64,000 nt of DNA from Paracoccaceae bacterium (GTDB lineage: Bacteria; Pseudomonadota; Alphaproteobacteria; Rhodobacterales; Rhodobacteraceae), in the NCBI GenBank assembly GCA_002709405.1, contig PAQV01000035.1, positions 1-64,000 of the forward strand, written 5' to 3'. Within the stretch, counting starts at the first letter, position 1; each line of letters opens with the position of its first letter. This document shows, piece after piece, positions 8,389 to 18,914 of this stretch. The notes below the pieces were generated by a model, which worked only from the letters and a program-made list of their open reading frames with translations, was not told where the DNA came from and searched no databases. Both the position numbers and the translations under genes were made by a program.

Positions 8389-9377
8389 CAAAGATCTCCG
8401 CGATGGGCGCTCTGCTGACCGGTGCCGGCTGGGACAAGGCGGACCGAACGCCCCTGGCCGGAGACGCCTCGGCCCGGCGATACGAAAGGTTGACCGATGC
8501 GGAAACCGGGCGCACGGCGGTGCTTGTGATCACACCGCCCGACGGCAGCCTGCCGGCCTTCCTGGCCCTGGCCGATCACCTGGCGCATGCGGGGCTGTCG
8601 ACGCCACGCATCCTGGCCACCGACCCCGAGGCCGGGCTGGCCGTTCTGGAAGACCTCGGCGACGGGACCTTTACCCGCCTGATCGCCACCGATCCACAGC
8701 GCGAGCCTGAACTTTACACCGCCGCGACCGACCTGTTGATCCCCCTGCAGGACGTGCCCATTCCGGGGAACGTACAGACCCTGGACAGTCAGCGCCTGGC
8801 CGACATGACCGACCTGGCGTTCACACGGTATGCCCAGCCTGTCACCGGCACCAACGCCGGGCCGAGGGTCATACCGCGCCTGGCCGACATCTTTCATGAC
8901 ACGTTGCGCGGGCCAGATGGATTCGTGCACCGCGACTACCATGCCGACAACCTGATCTGGCTGCCCGATCGCGAGGGCAACGCGCGGGTCGGCCTGCTGG
9001 ATTTCCAGGACGCCGTGGCCGGGCCGAGGGCCTATGACCTGGTCTCGCTGTTGCAGGATGCCCGCCGGGACGTCTCGGTTGCGGTTGAAATCGCGATGAT
9101 CGACCGGTTTCGCGACGCCACCGGCATCAGCGACCATGACCTGCGCACCGCCTATGCCGTGGTCGGCCTGCAACGTAACCTGCGGATTCTCGGGGTCTTT
9201 GCCCGACTCGCCCAGGATTATGGCAAGCCACATTACCTGGACCTCGTGCCCCGCGTCTTTGCCCATGTGGAACGCAACCTGGATCATCCCGCGCTGGCCC
9301 CGGTCGCGCAACAAATCCAGGATGCCCTGCCCCGGCCAACCGCCGATACCCTGAACCGCCTGAAGCAGATGGCCTGA
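8385..9377 (+). CDS. amgK: N-acetylmuramate/N-acetylglucosamine 1-kinase AmgK
   Basis: Aminoglycoside-phosphotransferase-fold sugar kinase that phosphorylates the anomeric position of MurNAc (and GlcNAc) in the peptidoglycan recycling bypass to UDP-MurNAc. It is 330 residues. The catalytic loop FVHRDYHADNLIWL and the metal-binding LLDFQDAVAGP are intact, as is the N-terminal GDASARRYERL. Many annotations call it a generic phosphotransferase. The immediate MurU neighbour 3 bp downstream supports the specific assignment, since AmgK and MurU act consecutively. The start codon overlaps the tsaE stop. Confidence 0.9.
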   Translation: MTKISAMGALLTGAGWDKADRTPLAGDASARRYERLTDAETGRTAVLVITPPDGSLPAFLALADHLAHAGLSTPRILATDPEAGLAVLEDLGDGTFTRLIATDPQREPELYTAATDLLIPLQDVPIPGNVQTLDSQRLADMTDLAFTRYAQPVTGTNAGPRVIPRLADIFHDTLRGPDGFVHRDYHADNLIWLPDREGNARVGLLDFQDAVAGPRAYDLVSLLQDARRDVSVAVEIAMIDRFRDATGISDHDLRTAYAVVGLQRNLRILGVFARLAQDYGKPHYLDLVPRVFAHVERNLDHPALAPVAQQIQDALPRPTADTLNRLKQMA

Positions 9378-9380
9378 CCC

Positions 9381-10061
9381 ATGTCCCCGACATCCGTATT
9401 CCTGTTCGCCGCCGGGTTCGGTACCCGCATGGGCGCCCTGACGGCCGAGCGGCCGAAACCCCTGATCAAGGTCGCCGGCCGTCCCCTGGTCGACCACACC
9501 CTGGATCTGGCCCGCGCCATCCGGCCCGACCGGATCGTCGCGAATATTCATTACCGGCCACAGATGCTGGCCGATCACCTGGTCCGGCATGGTGTGATCA
9601 CATCCTTCGAGTGGCCCTCAATCCTGGAAACCGGCGGGGGTCTGCGCCAGGCCTTGCCGCTGTTGGGCCCGGATCCTGTGATCACGATGAACACCGATGC
9701 CATCTGGTCTGGGCCGAACCCCTTGGATATCCTCATGACATCCTGGGATCCCGTGCGGATGGATGCGCTGCTGGTCTGCCTGCGCCCCCAAGATGCCATC
9801 GGGCGCGTGGGCCCGGATGATTTTTCTGCCGATGACAGCGGTACCCTGACGCGCGGGGCCGGCTTGGTCTATGGCGGCGTGCAGATCATCAAGACCGACG
9901 GACTGGCCGACATCCCGGACCAGGCCTTTTCGCTGAACCGTCTGTGGGACCGGATGATTGCCAACGGCCGCCTGTACGGGGCGCTTTATCCAGGGCAATG
10001 GTGCGACGTCGGAAAGCCCGAGGGCATCGACCTGGCCGAAAAGCTGATTGCTCATGTTTGA
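9381..10061 (+). CDS. murU: N-acetylmuramate alpha-1-phosphate uridylyltransferase MurU
   Basis: Nucleotidyltransferase that makes UDP-MurNAc from MurNAc-1-phosphate and UTP, completing the AmgK/MurU salvage of cell-wall sugars. Bacteria using it can bypass the fosfomycin-sensitive MurA step. It is 226 residues. The N-terminal nucleotide-binding loop is FAAGFGTRMGALT followed by RPKPLIKVAG, and the catalytic acid region MNTDAIW is present. It starts 3 bp after amgK and its stop overlaps the addB start (ATGTTTGA). Confidence 0.9.
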   Translation: MSPTSVFLFAAGFGTRMGALTAERPKPLIKVAGRPLVDHTLDLARAIRPDRIVANIHYRPQMLADHLVRHGVITSFEWPSILETGGGLRQALPLLGPDPVITMNTDAIWSGPNPLDILMTSWDPVRMDALLVCLRPQDAIGRVGPDDFSADDSGTLTRGAGLVYGGVQIIKTDGLADIPDQAFSLNRLWDRMIANGRLYGALYPGQWCDVGKPEGIDLAEKLIAHV

Positions 10062-12990
10062 GCCAACGGCCACGCCGCGTGTCTTTGCCCTGCCCTGCGG
10101 CGCGGATTTCCCCGCCGAACTGCTGGTCGGGTTGGACCGCCGTATGGAGGGCCAGCCGCCCGAGGCCTGGGCGCGCATCCTGCTGATCGTCAACACCCGG
10201 CGCATGGCCCGGCGCTTGCGCGACCTGTTCGACGCCGGGCCGCCGCGGCTGTTACCCCAGATCCGGCTGATGACCGACCTGGGCACAGGCCTGACCGACA
10301 TTCCCGCTCCGATTCCTCCGCTGCGCCGGCGGCTGGAACTGGCCCAGCTTGTCACCCGGCTGATCGAGGCCGAACCCGACCTGGCGCCCCGCGCGGCGGC
10401 CTATGACCTGGCCGACAGCCTGGCCGATCTTTTTGCGGAAATGCAGGGCGAAGGCGTGTCGCCCCAGGCCATCGCCGACCTGGATGTCAGCGACCTGTCG
10501 GGCCATTGGGCGCGGGCTCAACGGTTCATCTCGATCGCCGGAACGCTCGCCGATCCCGAGGCCCCCGAAGCCGAGGCCCGCCAACGCCTCGTTGCCGAAA
10601 CCCTGGCCGCGCAGTGGGACGCGCAGCCGGTGCAGACGCCGGTGATCCTGGCCGGCTCGACCGGGTCGCGGGGGATGATGCAGATCCTGATGCAGGCGGT
10701 GGCCCGTCTGCCGCAGGGGGCGGTGGTGCTGCCGGGCTATGATGCCGATCTGCCGGGTGATGTGTGGGACGGGATGAAACAGGCGCTAAGTGCCGAGGAT
10801 CACCCGCAATATCGCTACAAGGCCCTGATGAATCGCATGGATCTGGCGCCCGAAGACATCCGGCCCTGGACCGACACGACCCCGCCAGCCCCCGCGCGCA
10901 ACCGGGTGCTGTCTCTGGCCCTGCGCCCGGCCCCGGTGACGGATGCCTGGCTGACCGAGGGCCCCTCGCTGCCCGATCTTGGCCCGGCGATGGCCGGGGT
11001 CGCCCTGATCGAGGCCGCCGACCCGCGCGAGGAAGCCCTGGCCATCGCCCTCCGCCTGCGCCAGGCGGCCGAGGACGGCACGACCGCCGCCCTGATCACG
11101 CCCGACCGGATGCTGACGCGCCAGGTCAGCGCCGCCTTGGATCGCTGGGGCATCGTGGCCGATGACAGCGCGGGCCAGCCCCTGCACCTGGCGCCTCCGG
11201 GCCGGTTCCTGCGCCAGGTGGCCGACCTGGTGGCCCGGCCGGTGACGCCCGACGGGCTGCTGGCCCTGCTGAAACATCCGCTGTGCCACAGCGGGGCCGG
11301 CAGGGCTGCGCACCTGATCCATACCCGCGACCTGGAGCTTTGGCTGCGCCGTCACGGGCCTCCGCATCCGTCGCCCGCGACGCTGGACCGGTTCACCGCC
11401 GACCTGGTCGACCGCAAGCGCACGCCGCCGCCGGAACCCTGGCGGGCCTGGGTGGCCGAGGTCTTCCTGACCGCGCATGATCCGGTGCCCGCGCCCCTGG
11501 CCCTTCGGCTGGAGGCATTGCGGACCCGGGCGGAACGGGCGGCGGGCGGGGCCGAAAGCGACGACAGCGGCGGGTTGTGGGACCAGAACGCGGGGCAAGA
11601 AGCGCGCAAGGTCGTCGAGGCCCTGGCCTTGCATGCCGATGCCGGGGGCGAGATGTCGGCCCGCGACATGGCCGACCTTCTGGGCGCCCTGTTGCAGCGC
11701 GAAACCGTGCGCGACCGTGACAAGCCGCATCCGGACATCATGATCTGGGGCACCCTGGAGGCTCGGGTCCAGGGGGCGGATCTGCTGATCCTCGGCGGGC
11801 TGAACGAGGGTTCCTGGCCCGAAGCCGCCCGGCCCGATCCCTGGCTGAACCGCGCGTTGCGCCACCAGGCCGGGCTGTTGCTGCCGGAGCGCCGGATCGG
11901 GCTGGCGGCCCATGATTTCCAGCAGGCTGCCGGTGCCGCCGAGGTCTGGCTGACCCGGGCGCGCCGGTCGTCGGATGCCGAAACGGTGCCCTCGCGCTGG
12001 GTGAACCGGCTGGTGAACTTGCTGGGCGGGCTGCCGCAGCGGAGCGGACCGCAGGCGCTGGCCGACATGCGCGCGCGCGGCCGGCTTTGGCTGGACCGGG
12101 CGGTGGAACTGGAACGGGCCGAGCGCACCGCCCCGGCCCCCCGCCCTGCCCCGCGCCCGCCGGTCGACGACCGGCCAAGGCAATTGTCGGTCACGCGGAT
12201 CAAGACGCTGATCCGCGATCCTTACGCGATCTACGCCCAGAATATCCTTGGGTTGCGGGCTCTTGACCCCCTTGTCACCGAACCCGACGCGCTGTTGCGC
12301 GGCACGGTCATCCACAAGGTGCTGGAGGATTTCATCCGCGACACGGCCCAGGACCCCAGTCTTGTCACCGTGCCCACCCTGATGGAGGTCGCCGACCGGG
12401 TGCTGGCGGAGGAGGTCCCCTGGGCCGCCGAACGCCGGCTGTGGCGCGCGCGCCTGGCCCGGGTGGCCGACTGGTTCGTGCGCGGAGAGCTGACCCGCCG
12501 CAGCCTGGGCCAACCCCAGGCCTTCGAGATCCGGGGCGAGGCGATCATGGACGACCCGCCCTTCCGCCTGACCGGCGAGGCCGACCGGATCGACCGCGAT
12601 CCGTCTGGGCGCTGGGTGATCTACGACTACAAGACCGGCCGGCCTCCGACGGCGAAAGAGCAGAAACTGTTCGACAAGCAATTGCTGCTGGAAGCGGCGA
12701 TGATCACGCAAGGCGGGTTCAAGGGGCTGGAGGCCGGGCCGGTGGCCCGCGCCGTGTTCCTTGGCCTTGGCGGGGCGGGCAAGGAAGAACCCGCGCCGCT
12801 GGATGAAACGCCCGTGGACCAGGTGTGGGAGGAATTCCGCGCCCTGCTGCAGGCCTACCGCGATCCGGCGCAGGGCTATACCTCGCGCCGGATGCTGCAA
12901 AAGGACAGTGACGTGGGCGATTACGACCAGCTGGCGCGCTACGGCGAATGGGACATGGCCACCGATCCCACGCCTGAGGACATGGCATGA
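10054..12990 (+). CDS. addB: Double-strand break repair protein AddB (alphaproteobacterial type)
   Basis: Subunit of the AddAB helicase-nuclease, the RecBCD equivalent that resects double-strand breaks for RecA loading. ATG 10054 is preferred over a TTG 6 nt upstream and gives 978 residues. The N-terminal half is a degenerate helicase-like region. The C-terminal PD-(D/E)XK nuclease is visible as TGEADRIDRDPSGRWVIYDYKTGRPP (about residues 835-860; the catalytic core is ADRID...DYKTG). It overlaps murU at its start and addA at its end (ATGA at 12987), so the two subunits are translationally coupled. Confidence 0.95.
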   Translation: MFEPTATPRVFALPCGADFPAELLVGLDRRMEGQPPEAWARILLIVNTRRMARRLRDLFDAGPPRLLPQIRLMTDLGTGLTDIPAPIPPLRRRLELAQLVTRLIEAEPDLAPRAAAYDLADSLADLFAEMQGEGVSPQAIADLDVSDLSGHWARAQRFISIAGTLADPEAPEAEARQRLVAETLAAQWDAQPVQTPVILAGSTGSRGMMQILMQAVARLPQGAVVLPGYDADLPGDVWDGMKQALSAEDHPQYRYKALMNRMDLAPEDIRPWTDTTPPAPARNRVLSLALRPAPVTDAWLTEGPSLPDLGPAMAGVALIEAADPREEALAIALRLRQAAEDGTTAALITPDRMLTRQVSAALDRWGIVADDSAGQPLHLAPPGRFLRQVADLVARPVTPDGLLALLKHPLCHSGAGRAAHLIHTRDLELWLRRHGPPHPSPATLDRFTADLVDRKRTPPPEPWRAWVAEVFLTAHDPVPAPLALRLEALRTRAERAAGGAESDDSGGLWDQNAGQEARKVVEALALHADAGGEMSARDMADLLGALLQRETVRDRDKPHPDIMIWGTLEARVQGADLLILGGLNEGSWPEAARPDPWLNRALRHQAGLLLPERRIGLAAHDFQQAAGAAEVWLTRARRSSDAETVPSRWVNRLVNLLGGLPQRSGPQALADMRARGRLWLDRAVELERAERTAPAPRPAPRPPVDDRPRQLSVTRIKTLIRDPYAIYAQNILGLRALDPLVTEPDALLRGTVIHKVLEDFIRDTAQDPSLVTVPTLMEVADRVLAEEVPWAAERRLWRARLARVADWFVRGELTRRSLGQPQAFEIRGEAIMDDPPFRLTGEADRIDRDPSGRWVIYDYKTGRPPTAKEQKLFDKQLLLEAAMITQGGFKGLEAGPVARAVFLGLGGAGKEEPAPLDETPVDQVWEEFRALLQAYRDPAQGYTSRRMLQKDSDVGDYDQLARYGEWDMATDPTPEDMA

Positions 12991-15900
12991 GCCCCGACAA
13001 TTCCCACGACAAATCCCGCGACGCCGCGACGGAACGGCAGGTGCAGGCGGCGCGGCCCGATGCCTCGACCTGGCTGGCGGCCAATGCCGGGTCGGGCAAG
13101 ACGCGGGTGTTGACCGACCGGGTGGCAAGGCTGCTGCTGTCGGGGGTCGAACCGCAGCACATCCTGTGCCTGACCTACACCAAGGCTGCCGCGTCCGAGA
13201 TGCAGAACCGGCTGTTCAAGCGGCTGGGCGAATGGGCGATGCTGGACGACGGGCCGTTGCGCAAGGCCTTGTCGGTGCTGGGCGCGGATGCGGCGGCGAA
13301 CCTGTCGAAGGCGCGCACGCTCTTTGCCAGCGCGATCGAAACGCCGGGCGGGCTGAAGATCCAGACCATCCATTCCTTCTGTGCCTCGCTGTTGCGCCGC
13401 TTCCCGCTGGAAGCCGGGGTCAGCCCGAACTTTGCCGAGATGGAGGACCGGTCGGCCGAATTGCTGCGGGCCGAGATCGTCGAAGCCATGGCCGAGGGCG
13501 ATCAGGGCCACCTGATCGACGGGATCGCGGGGTACCTGTCGGAAGGCCTCGACGCTCTGACCGGGGCTTTGACGGCCAAGCGCCAGGCGTTTGATCCAGC
13601 CTTGGATGCAGCCGAGATCTTTGGTGTCTTCGGCCTGCCGGCCGGGACCTCGGAAGACACGCTGCTGGCCCAGGCCTTTGCGCCGGGCGATATCGACATG
13701 CTGACCGCCCTGTCCAAGGCCTTGCAGACCTCGGGCAAGACCGACCAGCGGGCGGCCGACAAGCTGGCCCAGGTCCGGACCGAGGACATGGCCGCGTTGG
13801 AGCTGCTTGAAAGTGTCCTGCTGACCGGGGCCAGCGCCAAGGCCCCGTTCACCGCGAAAACGGGCAGTTTCCCGACCAAGTCGGCCCAGAAGGACGGGGC
13901 CGTTGCGCCCTGGCTGCCCGCGCTTGATGACCTGATGGAGCGGGTCGAGGCGGTCCGGCCCATGCGGCTGGGCCTGAAGGCCGCGCGCAAGACCGCCGCC
14001 CTGCACGATTTCGCCGCCGCCTTCCTGCCGGAATACGCCCGGCAGAAACAGCTGCGGGGATGGCTCGATTTCGACGACCTGATCCTGAAGGCGCGGGCGT
14101 TGCTCAAGGATCCCTCGGTCGCGGCCTGGGTGCTGTTCCGGCTGGACGGGGGCATTGACCACATCCTGGTGGACGAGGCGCAGGACACCAGCCCTGTGCA
14201 ATGGGACGTGATCGAAACGCTGGCCCAGGAATTCACCGCCGGCGAAGGGGCGCGCGACGTCGAACGGACGATCTTTGTCGTGGGCGACAAGAAACAGTCG
14301 ATCTATTCGTTCCAGGGGGCCGATCCGCAGGCCTTCGACAAGATGCAGGCCGAATTCGGCACCCGGCTGGACGCGGCCGGGTCGGGGCTGCAATCGCTGA
14401 CGCTTGAATTCTCGTTCCGGTCGTCTCCGGCGATCCTGGGGCTGGTCGACACGATCTTCGAGGGCCAGGACGCGGCGGGCTTTGCCGCGGACAGCCAGCA
14501 CCGGGCGTTCAAGTCGGATCTGCCCGGGCGGGTGGAATTGTGGCCGGTGGTGCCGAAGACGGCCGATGAAGAGGACCGGCCCTGGCACGAACCCGTCGAC
14601 CGCAAGGGCAGCCGCCATCACACGGTGATCCTGGCCGAACAGATCGCCGACCGGGTTGGCGCGATGATCGGGACAGAGACCCTGCCCGACGAGATCGGCG
14701 GCCGCCTGGTGCGCCGCCCGGTGCGGCCCGGCGACGTGATGATCCTGGTGCAGCGGCGGTCCGAGCTGTTCGCCGAGATCATCCGGGCCTGCAAGGCGCG
14801 GGGCCTGCCGATCGCCGGGGCCGACCGGCTGAAGGTCGGGGCGGAACTGGCGGTGCGCGACCTGGGCGCGTTGCTGTCCTTCCTGTCGACACCCGAAGAC
14901 GACCTGTCGCTGGCGACGGCCCTGAAATCCCCGCTGTTCGGCTGGTCGGAGCGGGATTTGTATGCCGTGGCCCAGGGCCGGAAGGGCTATCTGTGGGAGG
15001 CCCTGCGCGTGCGCGACGACCACCCGCAGACGCTGGCGATGCTGGCCGACCTGATGGGTCAGACCGATTTCCTGCGGCCCTATGACCTGATCGAGCGCAT
15101 CCTGACGGCACATGACGGCCGCCGCCGCCTGCTGGGCCGGCTTGGCTCCGAGGCGGAGGACGGCATCAATGCCCTGCTGGGCCAGGCCCTGGCCTATGAA
15201 CGGACGGGCGTGCCCAGCCTGACGGGGTTTCTCAGCTGGATGGAAACCGACGACCTGGACATCAAGCGCGAGATGGGCTCGGCCGGGGACCTGATCCGGG
15301 TGATGACGGTGCACGGGTCCAAGGGCCTGGAATCGCCCATTGTCATCCTGCCCGACACCGGCAAGCGGCAGGCGCCCTCGGTGCCCGAGATCATGGAGGT
15401 CGAGGACCATCCGGTCTGGCGGGTCAACACGGATGCGATGCCGCCCGACATGACGATGGCGCGCGACGCCTTCCAGGACCGGCAAAGGGCGGAACGGCAA
15501 AGGCTACTGTACGTGGCCCTGACCCGGGCCGAGAAATGGCTGATCGTGGCCGCCGCCGGAGATCTGCCGAAGGACGGGGACAGCTGGTATCAGCAGGTGG
15601 AGGCCGGTCTGAACGCCTCTGGCGCGGCGGATTGGCCGATGGGGGACGTTGGGTCTGGATTGCTGCTGGTGCAGGGGGATTGGGACAGTCTGCCGCTCGA
15701 AGATCCGGCCCGGCCGGTTGTCGCGCCGACCGCCCTGCCTGCCCATTTCCGCACCCCTGCCCCACCGGCGCCGGAGCGGCCGACGACGCTAAGCCCCTCG
15801 GACCTGGGCGGGGCCAAGGCCTTGCCCGGCGAGGCCGGAGAGACCGAAGAGGTGGCCAAGGCCCGGGGAACGGCGATCCACCTTCTGCTGGAACACCTGA

Positions 15901-16370
15901 CCGGGCGCGAGACCGCGGACCGGCCCGTGCTGGCGGCGGCGCTCTTGCCCGAGGTCGGGGCATCTGACCTGGCCGGGCTGGTCGATGAGGCGGGTGACCT
16001 TCTGGACACCCCGGGGTTGGCTAATCTTTTCGGCGGGACGGCCCTGGCCGAAGTGCCCGTGACCGGGACTGTCAACGGACATCGGCTGCACGGGGTCATC
16101 GACCGGCTGCTGGTCACGCCCGACCGGGTGCTGGCCGTGGACTTCAAGACGAACGCGGTCGTGCCCCCCGATCCCGTGTCGGTGCCCGAGGGCCTGTTGC
16201 GCCAGATGGGGGCCTATGCCGCCCTGCTCGGGCAGATCTATCCGGATGCGCGGGTCGATGTTGCCTTGCTCTGGACGCGGACAGGAACGCTGATGACGTT
16301 GCCCTCCGATGTCGTCATGTCCGCCCTGCATCGGTCGCGCCTTCTTGACGGGACCGAGGGGCGTTCATAG
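12987..16370 (+). CDS. addA: Double-strand break repair helicase AddA
   Basis: UvrD-type helicase and nuclease subunit of AddAB, 1127 residues. Motif I/Walker A is [16 protein letters not shown] near residue 32, motif II is [14 protein letters not shown], motif III is [14 protein letters not shown], and the C-terminal helicase motifs include [12 protein letters not shown] and [14 protein letters not shown] second PD-(D/E)XK nuclease ends the protein (HGVIDRLL...AVDFKTNAV, about 1030-1055). Two nuclease domains, one per subunit, is the standard AddAB design. It overlaps addB by 4 bp and precedes trxA by 44 bp. Confidence 0.96.
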   Translation: MSPDNSHDKSRDAATERQVQAARPDASTWLAANAGSGKTRVLTDRVARLLLSGVEPQHILCLTYTKAAASEMQNRLFKRLGEWAMLDDGPLRKALSVLGADAAANLSKARTLFASAIETPGGLKIQTIHSFCASLLRRFPLEAGVSPNFAEMEDRSAELLRAEIVEAMAEGDQGHLIDGIAGYLSEGLDALTGALTAKRQAFDPALDAAEIFGVFGLPAGTSEDTLLAQAFAPGDIDMLTALSKALQTSGKTDQRAADKLAQVRTEDMAALELLESVLLTGASAKAPFTAKTGSFPTKSAQKDGAVAPWLPALDDLMERVEAVRPMRLGLKAARKTAALHDFAAAFLPEYARQKQLRGWLDFDDLILKARALLKDPSVAAWVLFRLDGGIDHILVDEAQDTSPVQWDVIETLAQEFTAGEGARDVERTIFVVGDKKQSIYSFQGADPQAFDKMQAEFGTRLDAAGSGLQSLTLEFSFRSSPAILGLVDTIFEGQDAAGFAADSQHRAFKSDLPGRVELWPVVPKTADEEDRPWHEPVDRKGSRHHTVILAEQIADRVGAMIGTETLPDEIGGRLVRRPVRPGDVMILVQRRSELFAEIIRACKARGLPIAGADRLKVGAELAVRDLGALLSFLSTPEDDLSLATALKSPLFGWSERDLYAVAQGRKGYLWEALRVRDDHPQTLAMLADLMGQTDFLRPYDLIERILTAHDGRRRLLGRLGSEAEDGINALLGQALAYERTGVPSLTGFLSWMETDDLDIKREMGSAGDLIRVMTVHGSKGLESPIVILPDTGKRQAPSVPEIMEVEDHPVWRVNTDAMPPDMTMARDAFQDRQRAERQRLLYVALTRAEKWLIVAAAGDLPKDGDSWYQQVEAGLNASGAADWPMGDVGSGLLLVQGDWDSLPLEDPARPVVAPTALPAHFRTPAPPAPERPTTLSPSDLGGAKALPGEAGETEEVAKARGTAIHLLLEHLTGRETADRPVLAAALLPEVGASDLAGLVDEAGDLLDTPGLANLFGGTALAEVPVTGTVNGHRLHGVIDRLLVTPDRVLAVDFKTNAVVPPDPVSVPEGLLRQMGAYAALLGQIYPDARVDVALLWTRTGTLMTLPSDVVMSALHRSRLLDGTEGRS

Positions 16371-16414
16371 TTTCCCGGGACCAAGGCCCCATTCACCGCT
16401 CAGGAGCAAAACCC

Positions 16415-16735
16415 ATGGCCACCGTCGCCGTTACCGATACGACCTTCGAAGACGAAGTGAAAAATTCCGATGTCCCCGTCGTGGTGGACTTCTGGGCGGA
16501 GTGGTGCGGCCCCTGCAAGCAGATCGGCCCCGCCCTGGAAGAACTGGCCGCCGAATACGACGGCAAGATCAAGGTTGCGAAGGTCGATGTCGACAGCAAC
16601 CCGAACTCGGCTGCGGCCATGGGCGTGCGCGGCATCCCGGCGCTCTTCATCTTCAAGGACGGCCAGGTCATTTCGAACCGGGCAGGCGCTGCACCGAAAG
16701 CAGCACTGAAATCCTGGATCGACAGCTCGATCTGA
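16415..16735 (+). CDS. trxA: Thioredoxin
   Basis: Cytoplasmic disulfide reductase of 106 residues, reduced by thioredoxin reductase. The active site WCGPCK (C31, C34) follows the usual FWAEW. The cis-proline motif GIPALFIF and the buried Asp in VVVDFW are also present. The ribosome site is CAGGAG, 8 nt before the ATG. It is the last gene of the run beginning at divL, although its own promoter in the 44-bp gap is possible. A GC-rich hairpin follows. Confidence 0.97.
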   Translation: MATVAVTDTTFEDEVKNSDVPVVVDFWAEWCGPCKQIGPALEELAAEYDGKIKVAKVDVDSNPNSAAAMGVRGIPALFIFKDGQVISNRAGAAPKAALKSWIDSSI

Positions 16736-16752
16736 TCCCCTTTGCCAGCGCC

Positions 16753-16771
16753 CCGCCCGGCCTTCGGGCGG
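16753..16771 (+). terminator. Hairpin after trxA
   Basis: A 7-bp perfect stem (16753-16759 with 16765-16771) lies inside a longer imperfect GC-rich repeat (about 16750-16782), starting 18 bp after the trxA stop. The downstream tract is only weakly T-rich. Confidence 0.45.
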
Positions 16772-16827
16772 GCAGCGGGGCGCGGCATCTTGCTGGCTAA
16801 GGGCCGGCATCACTCATCCCGGAGAAA

Positions 16828-17388
16828 ATGATGACAGGCGAGAGCTTTCCCGGCTGGCATGGCACGACCATTGTCGGCGTCAAGAAGAATGGCCGCGTGG
16901 TGATCGCCGGCGACGGCCAGGTGTCGCTGGGCGATACCGTGATCAAGGGCACCGCCCGGAAGGTTCGGCGTCTCAGCCCCGGTGGATTCGATGTGATTGC
17001 CGGTTTTGCCGGATCGACTGCGGATGCCTTTGCCCTTCTGGAACGGCTGGAGGCCAAGCTGGAAGCCACCCCGGGGCAGCTGGCCCGGGCGAGCGTCGAG
17101 CTTGCCAAGGATTGGCGCACGGACAAGTACCTGCAAAAGCTGGAAGCCATGCTGATCGTTTCCGATGGGCGCGATCTGCTGGTGATCACCGGGGCCGGCG
17201 ACGTGCTGGAGCCGGAGCACGACATTGCCGCGATCGGTTCGGGCGGGAATTATGCTCTGGCCGCGGCGCGTGCCCTGATCGATACGGATCACGACGCTGA
17301 AACCATCGCCCGCAAGGCCATGGCCATCGCCGCCGACATCTGCGTCTATACCAATGGCAACGTGATCGCCGAGACACTGGGCGGATAA
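16828..17388 (+). CDS. hslV: ATP-dependent protease subunit HslV
   Basis: Threonine protease subunit of the HslUV (ClpQY) complex, 186 residues. The catalytic threonine is the first T of HGTTIVGV at about residue 13, exposed by removal of a short propeptide as in other alphaproteobacteria. AGDGQVSLG and the [11 protein letters not shown] loop are typical. Two adjacent ATG codons (16828 and 16831) follow GGAG, and either could start. It is followed by hslU after 68 bp that carry two perfect palindromes. Confidence 0.96.
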   Translation: MMTGESFPGWHGTTIVGVKKNGRVVIAGDGQVSLGDTVIKGTARKVRRLSPGGFDVIAGFAGSTADAFALLERLEAKLEATPGQLARASVELAKDWRTDKYLQKLEAMLIVSDGRDLLVITGAGDVLEPEHDIAAIGSGGNYALAAARALIDTDHDAETIARKAMAIAADICVYTNGNVIAETLGG

Positions 17389-17407
17389 GAATTTTCGTAG
17401 AAAATTC
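17389..17407. repeat. Perfect inverted repeat 1 between hslV and hslU
   Basis: GAATTTTC, spacer GTA, then GAAAATTC: an 8-bp stem with a 3-nt loop, starting one base after the hslV stop. It is AT-rich in a GC-rich genome. Confidence 0.7.
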
Positions 17408-17414
17408 TCTGTAC

Positions 17415-17440
17415 CAAGATTTTTCGTCCGAAAAATCTTG
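17415..17440. repeat. Perfect inverted repeat 2 between hslV and hslU
   Basis: A 12-bp arm (CAAGATTTTTCG, 17415-17426) is repeated inverted at 17429-17440 with a 2-nt spacer. The downstream tract TCTGAAAGGA includes the hslU ribosome site, so a hairpin in the mRNA would sit just before hslU translation initiation. Confidence 0.7.
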
Positions 17441-17456
17441 TCTGAAAGGACCCGAC

Positions 17457-18764
17457 ATGACCGACCTCACCCCGCGCGAAATCGTCAGTGAGCTCGACCG
17501 CTTCATCATCGGCCAGGCCGACGCCAAACGCGCCGTGGCCGTGGCCCTGCGCAACCGCTGGCGGCGCAAACAGCTGCCCGACGACCTGCGCGAAGAAGTC
17601 TACCCCAAGAACATCCTGATGATCGGCCCCACCGGCGTCGGCAAGACCGAGATCAGCCGCCGCCTGGCGAAACTCGCCCGGGCCCCCTTCATCAAGGTCG
17701 AGGCCACCAAGTTCACCGAGGTCGGCTATGTCGGCCGCGATGTCGAACAGATCATCCGCGATCTCGTCGACAGCGCCATCGTTCAGACCCGCGACCGCAT
17801 GCGCGACGACGTCAAGGCTGCCGCCCACCAGGCGGCCGAAGACCGGGTGATCGAGGCCATCGCCGGCACCGACGCCCGCGACAGCACGCGCGAGATGTTC
17901 CGCAAGAAGCTGCGCAGTGGCGAACTGGACGGCACCGAAATCGAGCTTGACCTGGCCGATACCTCCAACCCCATGCCGATGTTTGATATTCCCGGCCAGC
18001 CCGGCGGGCAAATGGGCATGATGAACTTCGGCGATATCTTCGGAAAAGCCTTCGGCGGCCGCACCGTCCGCCGCAAGATGACGGTCGCCGAAAGCTACGA
18101 GCTGCTGATCGGGGAAGAGGCCGACAAGCTCCTGGACGACGAAGCCGTCACCCGCGCGGCCCTGGATGCCGTGGAACAGAACGGCATCGTCTTCCTCGAC
18201 GAAATCGACAAGGTCTGCGTGCGGGCCGAAACCCGTGGCGGCGACGTCAGCCGCGAGGGCGTCCAGCGCGACCTGCTGCCGCTGATCGAGGGCACGACCG
18301 TGTCCACCAAGCATGGCCCGGTCAAGACCGACCACATCCTGTTCATTGCCTCGGGCGCCTTCCACATCGCCAAGCCCTCGGACCTGCTGCCGGAATTGCA
18401 AGGCCGACTGCCCATCCGGGTCGAGCTCAAGGCCCTGTCGGAATCCGACTTCGTGCGCATCCTGACCGAAACCGACAATGCCCTGACCCGCCAGTACTCC
18501 GCCCTGATGAAGACCGAAGAGGTCGGTGTCACCTTTACCGAAGACGGCATCGCCGCGCTGGCCCGCATCGCCGCCGAGGTCAACCAGAGCGTGGAAAACA
18601 TCGGCGCGCGCCGGCTTTACACGGTGATCGAGCGGGTGTTCGAGGAACTGTCCTTCACCGCCCCCGATCGGTCGGGCGACGAGGTCACCGTCGACGAAGC
18701 CTTCGTCGAACAGCACCTGGGCGAGCTGACCAAGTCGGCCGACGTCAGCCGCTACGTCTTGTAA
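17457..18764 (+). CDS. hslU: ATP-dependent protease ATPase subunit HslU
   Basis: AAA+ unfoldase that feeds substrates to HslV, 435 residues. Walker A is [11 protein letters not shown] (about 58-68), Walker B is FLDEIDK, sensor and arginine-finger regions follow ([11 protein letters not shown]), and the C-terminus ends in SRYVL, the tail that docks into HslV. The I-domain insertion typical of HslU (about 110-240) is present. AAAGGA lies 9 nt before the ATG. It is co-transcribed with hslV unless the intergenic palindromes terminate transcription. Confidence 0.97.
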   Translation: MTDLTPREIVSELDRFIIGQADAKRAVAVALRNRWRRKQLPDDLREEVYPKNILMIGPTGVGKTEISRRLAKLARAPFIKVEATKFTEVGYVGRDVEQIIRDLVDSAIVQTRDRMRDDVKAAAHQAAEDRVIEAIAGTDARDSTREMFRKKLRSGELDGTEIELDLADTSNPMPMFDIPGQPGGQMGMMNFGDIFGKAFGGRTVRRKMTVAESYELLIGEEADKLLDDEAVTRAALDAVEQNGIVFLDEIDKVCVRAETRGGDVSREGVQRDLLPLIEGTTVSTKHGPVKTDHILFIASGAFHIAKPSDLLPELQGRLPIRVELKALSESDFVRILTETDNALTRQYSALMKTEEVGVTFTEDGIAALARIAAEVNQSVENIGARRLYTVIERVFEELSFTAPDRSGDEVTVDEAFVEQHLGELTKSADVSRYVL

Positions 18765-18769
18765 TGACA

Positions 18770-18799
18770 GGCCGGCCGGGTCCCCTGTCCCGGCCGGCC
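18770..18799 (+). terminator. Terminator after hslU
   Basis: An 11-bp perfect GC stem (18770-18780 with 18789-18799, 8-nt loop) lies 5 bp after the hslU stop. A modest T-run (ATTTTA) follows about 10 nt later. Confidence 0.6.
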
Positions 18800-18914
18800 C
18801 CTCCGCCCGATTTTACACCCATAGACGCCGGTCCCGGCCCACCCGGCCGGCCCGATCCGCCAGCGCAACAGTTAGCGCTTGCACCGGACCCGGCCGCGCG
18901 CCACTGAATGGCCC

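Noticed and set aside
10786-15500. Very long minus-strand frames (780 and 853 codons) opposite addB and addA
   Set aside because: They have the same shadow composition, no ribosome sites and no motifs, while AddB and AddA motifs on the plus strand are complete.
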